Shown one piece after another: positions 62,287 to 64,000 of a stretch of 64,000 bases of DNA. The notes beneath the pieces were generated by a model. It was not told where the DNA came from. It made no database searches and saw only the letters and a program-made list of their open reading frames with translations. The translations under genes were made by a program, and so were the position numbers. Numbering within the stretch: the first letter of the stretch is position 1; the number at the start of each line of letters is the position of its first letter. The DNA is from Streptomyces hygroscopicus subsp. hygroscopicus (GTDB taxonomy: Bacteria; Actinomycetota; Actinomycetes; Streptomycetales; Streptomycetaceae), in the NCBI RefSeq assembly GCF_030269125.1, contig NZ_BSSM01000001.1:496001-560000 (forward strand). The letters are read 5' to 3'.

Positions 62287-63138
62287 ATGGGCAAGCACCG
62301 CAAGACGCAGCACTTCCGGCGCGTGGTCATCGGCGCGGTCGCGGCCGGCGCCGTGGGCGTGCCGTCCGTCGCACTGGCCTGCACCGACTGGCCGTCCGGC
62401 ACGACGGACCAGGGCACCCCCGCCACCGTAGCGGCCACACTCGCGTGGACGGGCACGCCCACGCCCACGGGCGCGCCGCTGGGGACGGCCGTACCCCGGC
62501 AGGCGGGCACACCGCAGGGGATACCCCGGCAGCCGGCCCTACCGCAGGAGACGCTCCGGCATCGGGCGCACCACCCGCACCCCCGCCACCTCCACAAGGC
62601 CCACGCCGCCGGCGCACCGCGCACCGCGCCGTCCGCGCCCCAGGCGGCCACCACCCCGAGCAGCGCGCGTCCGACCGCGGCCGCCCGGCCCGGGACGACC
62701 GCGGCCCCGGCGCCCGCCCCCACCGCGTCGAGCACCCCGGCCACGGCGGCCACCGCCGCGTCCGGCGTCACCGCGCAGATCGTGCAGCTCGTCAACGCCG
62801 AGCGCGCGAAGGCCGGTTGCCGGCCGCTCACCCTCGACGCGAAGCTGACCGCGGCCGCGCAGGAGCACAGCGCGGACATGGCGGCGCACCAGAACATGTC
62901 GCACACCGGCTCCGACGGCTCGGACCCCGGCACCCGGATCACGCGGGCGGGGTACACCTGGAGCGCGTACGGCGAGAACGTCGCGTACGGCTACTCGACC
63001 GCCGCCGAGGTCATGGCGGGCTGGATGTCCAGCCCCGGTCACCGGGCGAACATCCTCGACTGCGGCTTCCAGCAGATCGGCGTCGGGCTCGCGCAGCCCG
63101 GCAGCTACTGGACACAGGACTTCGGCACGGCCCGGTAG
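62287..63138 (+). CDS. Secreted CAP-domain (SCP/PR1) protein
   Basis: Exported protein of 283 residues. Signal peptide (RRVVIGAVAAGAVGVPSVALA, about 11-31), then a long Pro/Thr/Ala-rich linker (about 35-155), then a CAP domain: VNAERAKAGCRPLTLDAKLTAAAQEHSADMAAH, the His/Glu cavity motifs MSHTG and YGENVAYG, and SPGHRANILDCGFQQIGVG. Cys in GCRPL and LDCGF may pair. CAP proteins are common in Streptomyces secretomes; function unknown. ATG at 62287. Confidence 0.92.
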   Translation: MGKHRKTQHFRRVVIGAVAAGAVGVPSVALACTDWPSGTTDQGTPATVAATLAWTGTPTPTGAPLGTAVPRQAGTPQGIPRQPALPQETLRHRAHHPHPRHLHKAHAAGAPRTAPSAPQAATTPSSARPTAAARPGTTAAPAPAPTASSTPATAATAASGVTAQIVQLVNAERAKAGCRPLTLDAKLTAAAQEHSADMAAHQNMSHTGSDGSDPGTRITRAGYTWSAYGENVAYGYSTAAEVMAGWMSSPGHRANILDCGFQQIGVGLAQPGSYWTQDFGTAR

Positions 63139-63210
63139 GCCCGACGCCGGACGGTACGCGGAGCCGTCGGCCGGCCGTTCGCCCGGCCGCGCGGCGCCCG
63201 GTGGGAGGGT

Positions 63211-64000
63211 TCAGGCCGCGAGCGGGTTGGGCAGCGGCAGGTACCGCGCGTCCGCCCCGTCCGCGCCCGTCCACCGCAGCAGCAGGTTCGTCTTGCCCGG
63301 CAGGGTCGGCGAGGCGAGCAGGGCGGGGATCTCGGGCAGGTCGTGCCGGGCCAGTGACCGGCGGACGGCCGGCCAGGGGTCGTACCCGGGATGCCGTTCG
63401 GCCAGGGCGCCGGCGATCTCCATGAGGTGGTTGACGACCAGGCAGTACACCAGCCGCTCCCAGCCCGCCGCGCGCGGCACGTCCGCGAGCAGCTTGACGC
63501 CCTCGGCGTCCCGGAACAGCGCCTGCACCGGCGTACCGGCCGCGTCCACGGCGACCAGGGTGTTCTGCAGATGTGCCTCCAGCACGACCCCGTGCGCGTC
63601 GAACGCGGTCAGCGCGGGCGGCACGACCTGCCCCAGATACGCCTCCCACCAGGCGTCCGGGTCGGCCGCGGCGGGCAGCGGGCTGCCGTCGAAGCCCTCG
63701 GCCAGCCCCGCCGCGAGCAGCGGCACGGCGCCCGGCACGAGGTGCGCGCGCAGTCCGTCGCGGACCACCACGGCCAGTTCCTCGTACGCGAAGGACGCCG
63801 TACGGTGGCCCCGGTCGGCGAGCCACGCGGCGGACGGCCCCAGCGCGGCGAAGGCGCGCCCGGTGGCGGTGTCGGTGCGGCGCAGCCGGCGCAGGTCGTG
63901 GCGCCAGAGCCGGCGGATGTCGTTGGTGATGCGCACGTCCAGGCTGAACTTCAGGAACAGGTCGCGCCGCGGCTCGTACACCGTGCGGACCGCGGCCGTC
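63211..64000 (-). CDS. IucA/IucC-family siderophore synthetase, 5' part outside window
   Basis: C-terminal ~263 residues of an NRPS-independent siderophore (NIS) synthetase, an ATP-dependent ligase that joins a carboxylic acid to an amine or alcohol. Recognised from DLFLKFSLDVRITNDIRR, VLEAHLQNTLVAVD, LFRDAEGVKLLAD, VVNHLMEIAGAL and PGKTNLLLRWTG. The frame is open through the right edge, so the GTG at 63981 is not the start. Suggests a hydroxamate or citrate-type siderophore locus to the right. Confidence 0.9.
   Translation of the reverse strand, partial: TAAVRTVYEPRRDLFLKFSLDVRITNDIRRLWRHDLRRLRRTDTATGRAFAALGPSAAWLADRGHRTASFAYEELAVVVRDGLRAHLVPGAVPLLAAGLAEGFDGSPLPAAADPDAWWEAYLGQVVPPALTAFDAHGVVLEAHLQNTLVAVDAAGTPVQALFRDAEGVKLLADVPRAAGWERLVYCLVVNHLMEIAGALAERHPGYDPWPAVRRSLARHDLPEIPALLASPTLPGKTNLLLRWTGADGADARYLPLPNPLAA

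Overview
The window is a high-GC actinobacterial chromosome segment, almost certainly Streptomyces. The support is pervasive G/C third positions, frequent GTG and TTG starts, 4-bp ATGA/GTGA/TTGA gene overlaps, a cvnABCD conservon with linked P450s, an RNase Sa-type secreted ribonuclease, and an allantoin/malate-synthase block that resembles the S. coelicolor SCO624x-626x region as I recall it. No rRNA, tRNA, insertion sequence, prophage or CRISPR array was seen.

Layout. 1-3504 (+): 3' part of a SNF2 helicase gene followed by a SWIM zinc-finger gene. 3505-4814: non-coding stretch with decayed remnants of an alpha-glucosidase and of a starch-binding domain. 4815-10881 (-): a GNAT enzyme, then a conservon operon (cvnA-B-C-D, P450, P450). 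11192-24623: an accessory, natural-product-like locus. One arm is an eight-gene leftward operon (luciferase-like monooxygenase, MFS exporter, B12-binding mutase subunit, ATP-grasp, PP-loop enzyme, glutamate-mutase E-like subunit, ATP-grasp, flavin reductase). It is divergent from an AsnRS paralogue without an anticodon-binding domain and a glutamate-synthase-like FMN protein, followed by a LysR regulator and a ketopantoate-reductase-like gene. 25198-25704: secreted lytic transglycosylase. 25797-31198 (-): a second SNF2/SWIM pair paralogous to the one at the left edge. 31282-38106: sugar ABC transporter with ROK kinase, GntR regulator and divergent Gfo/Idh dehydrogenase. 38188-42402: P450, secreted RNase, AIM24-family protein, flavohemoglobin. 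42828-49495: allantoicase, allantoinase, IclR regulator, DUF5955-like protein, MobA-like nucleotidyltransferase, malate synthase. 49556-60828: HipA-like kinase and a sugar-nucleotide/glycan locus (heptose-type phosphatase and kinase, SDR, an RmlB-GalT fusion, RmlA, MalQ, glycosyltransferase). 61062-64000: LuxR regulator, secreted CAP protein, and the C-terminal part of an IucA/IucC siderophore synthetase cut by the window edge.

The 11.2-24.6 kb locus is the best candidate for an undescribed system. It couples a carbon-skeleton mutase to four ATP-dependent enzymes (two ATP-grasp, one PP-loop, one AsnRS/AsnA-like), a reductase-fed flavin monooxygenase and an exporter, with no NRPS or PKS. This suggests a small modified amino acid or peptide built by stand-alone ligases. 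Shared dyads mark likely operators: tandem CC-AG-N6-CT-GG sites before lysR and the reductase gene, TTGTCC[GT]GACA sites at the GntR-linked promoters, and paired 15-bp elements at 21-bp spacing before both the IclR gene and malate synthase. The malate synthase leader also carries an eight-unit 10-bp array. All functional statements are read from the translated sequence and family knowledge; no database search was run.
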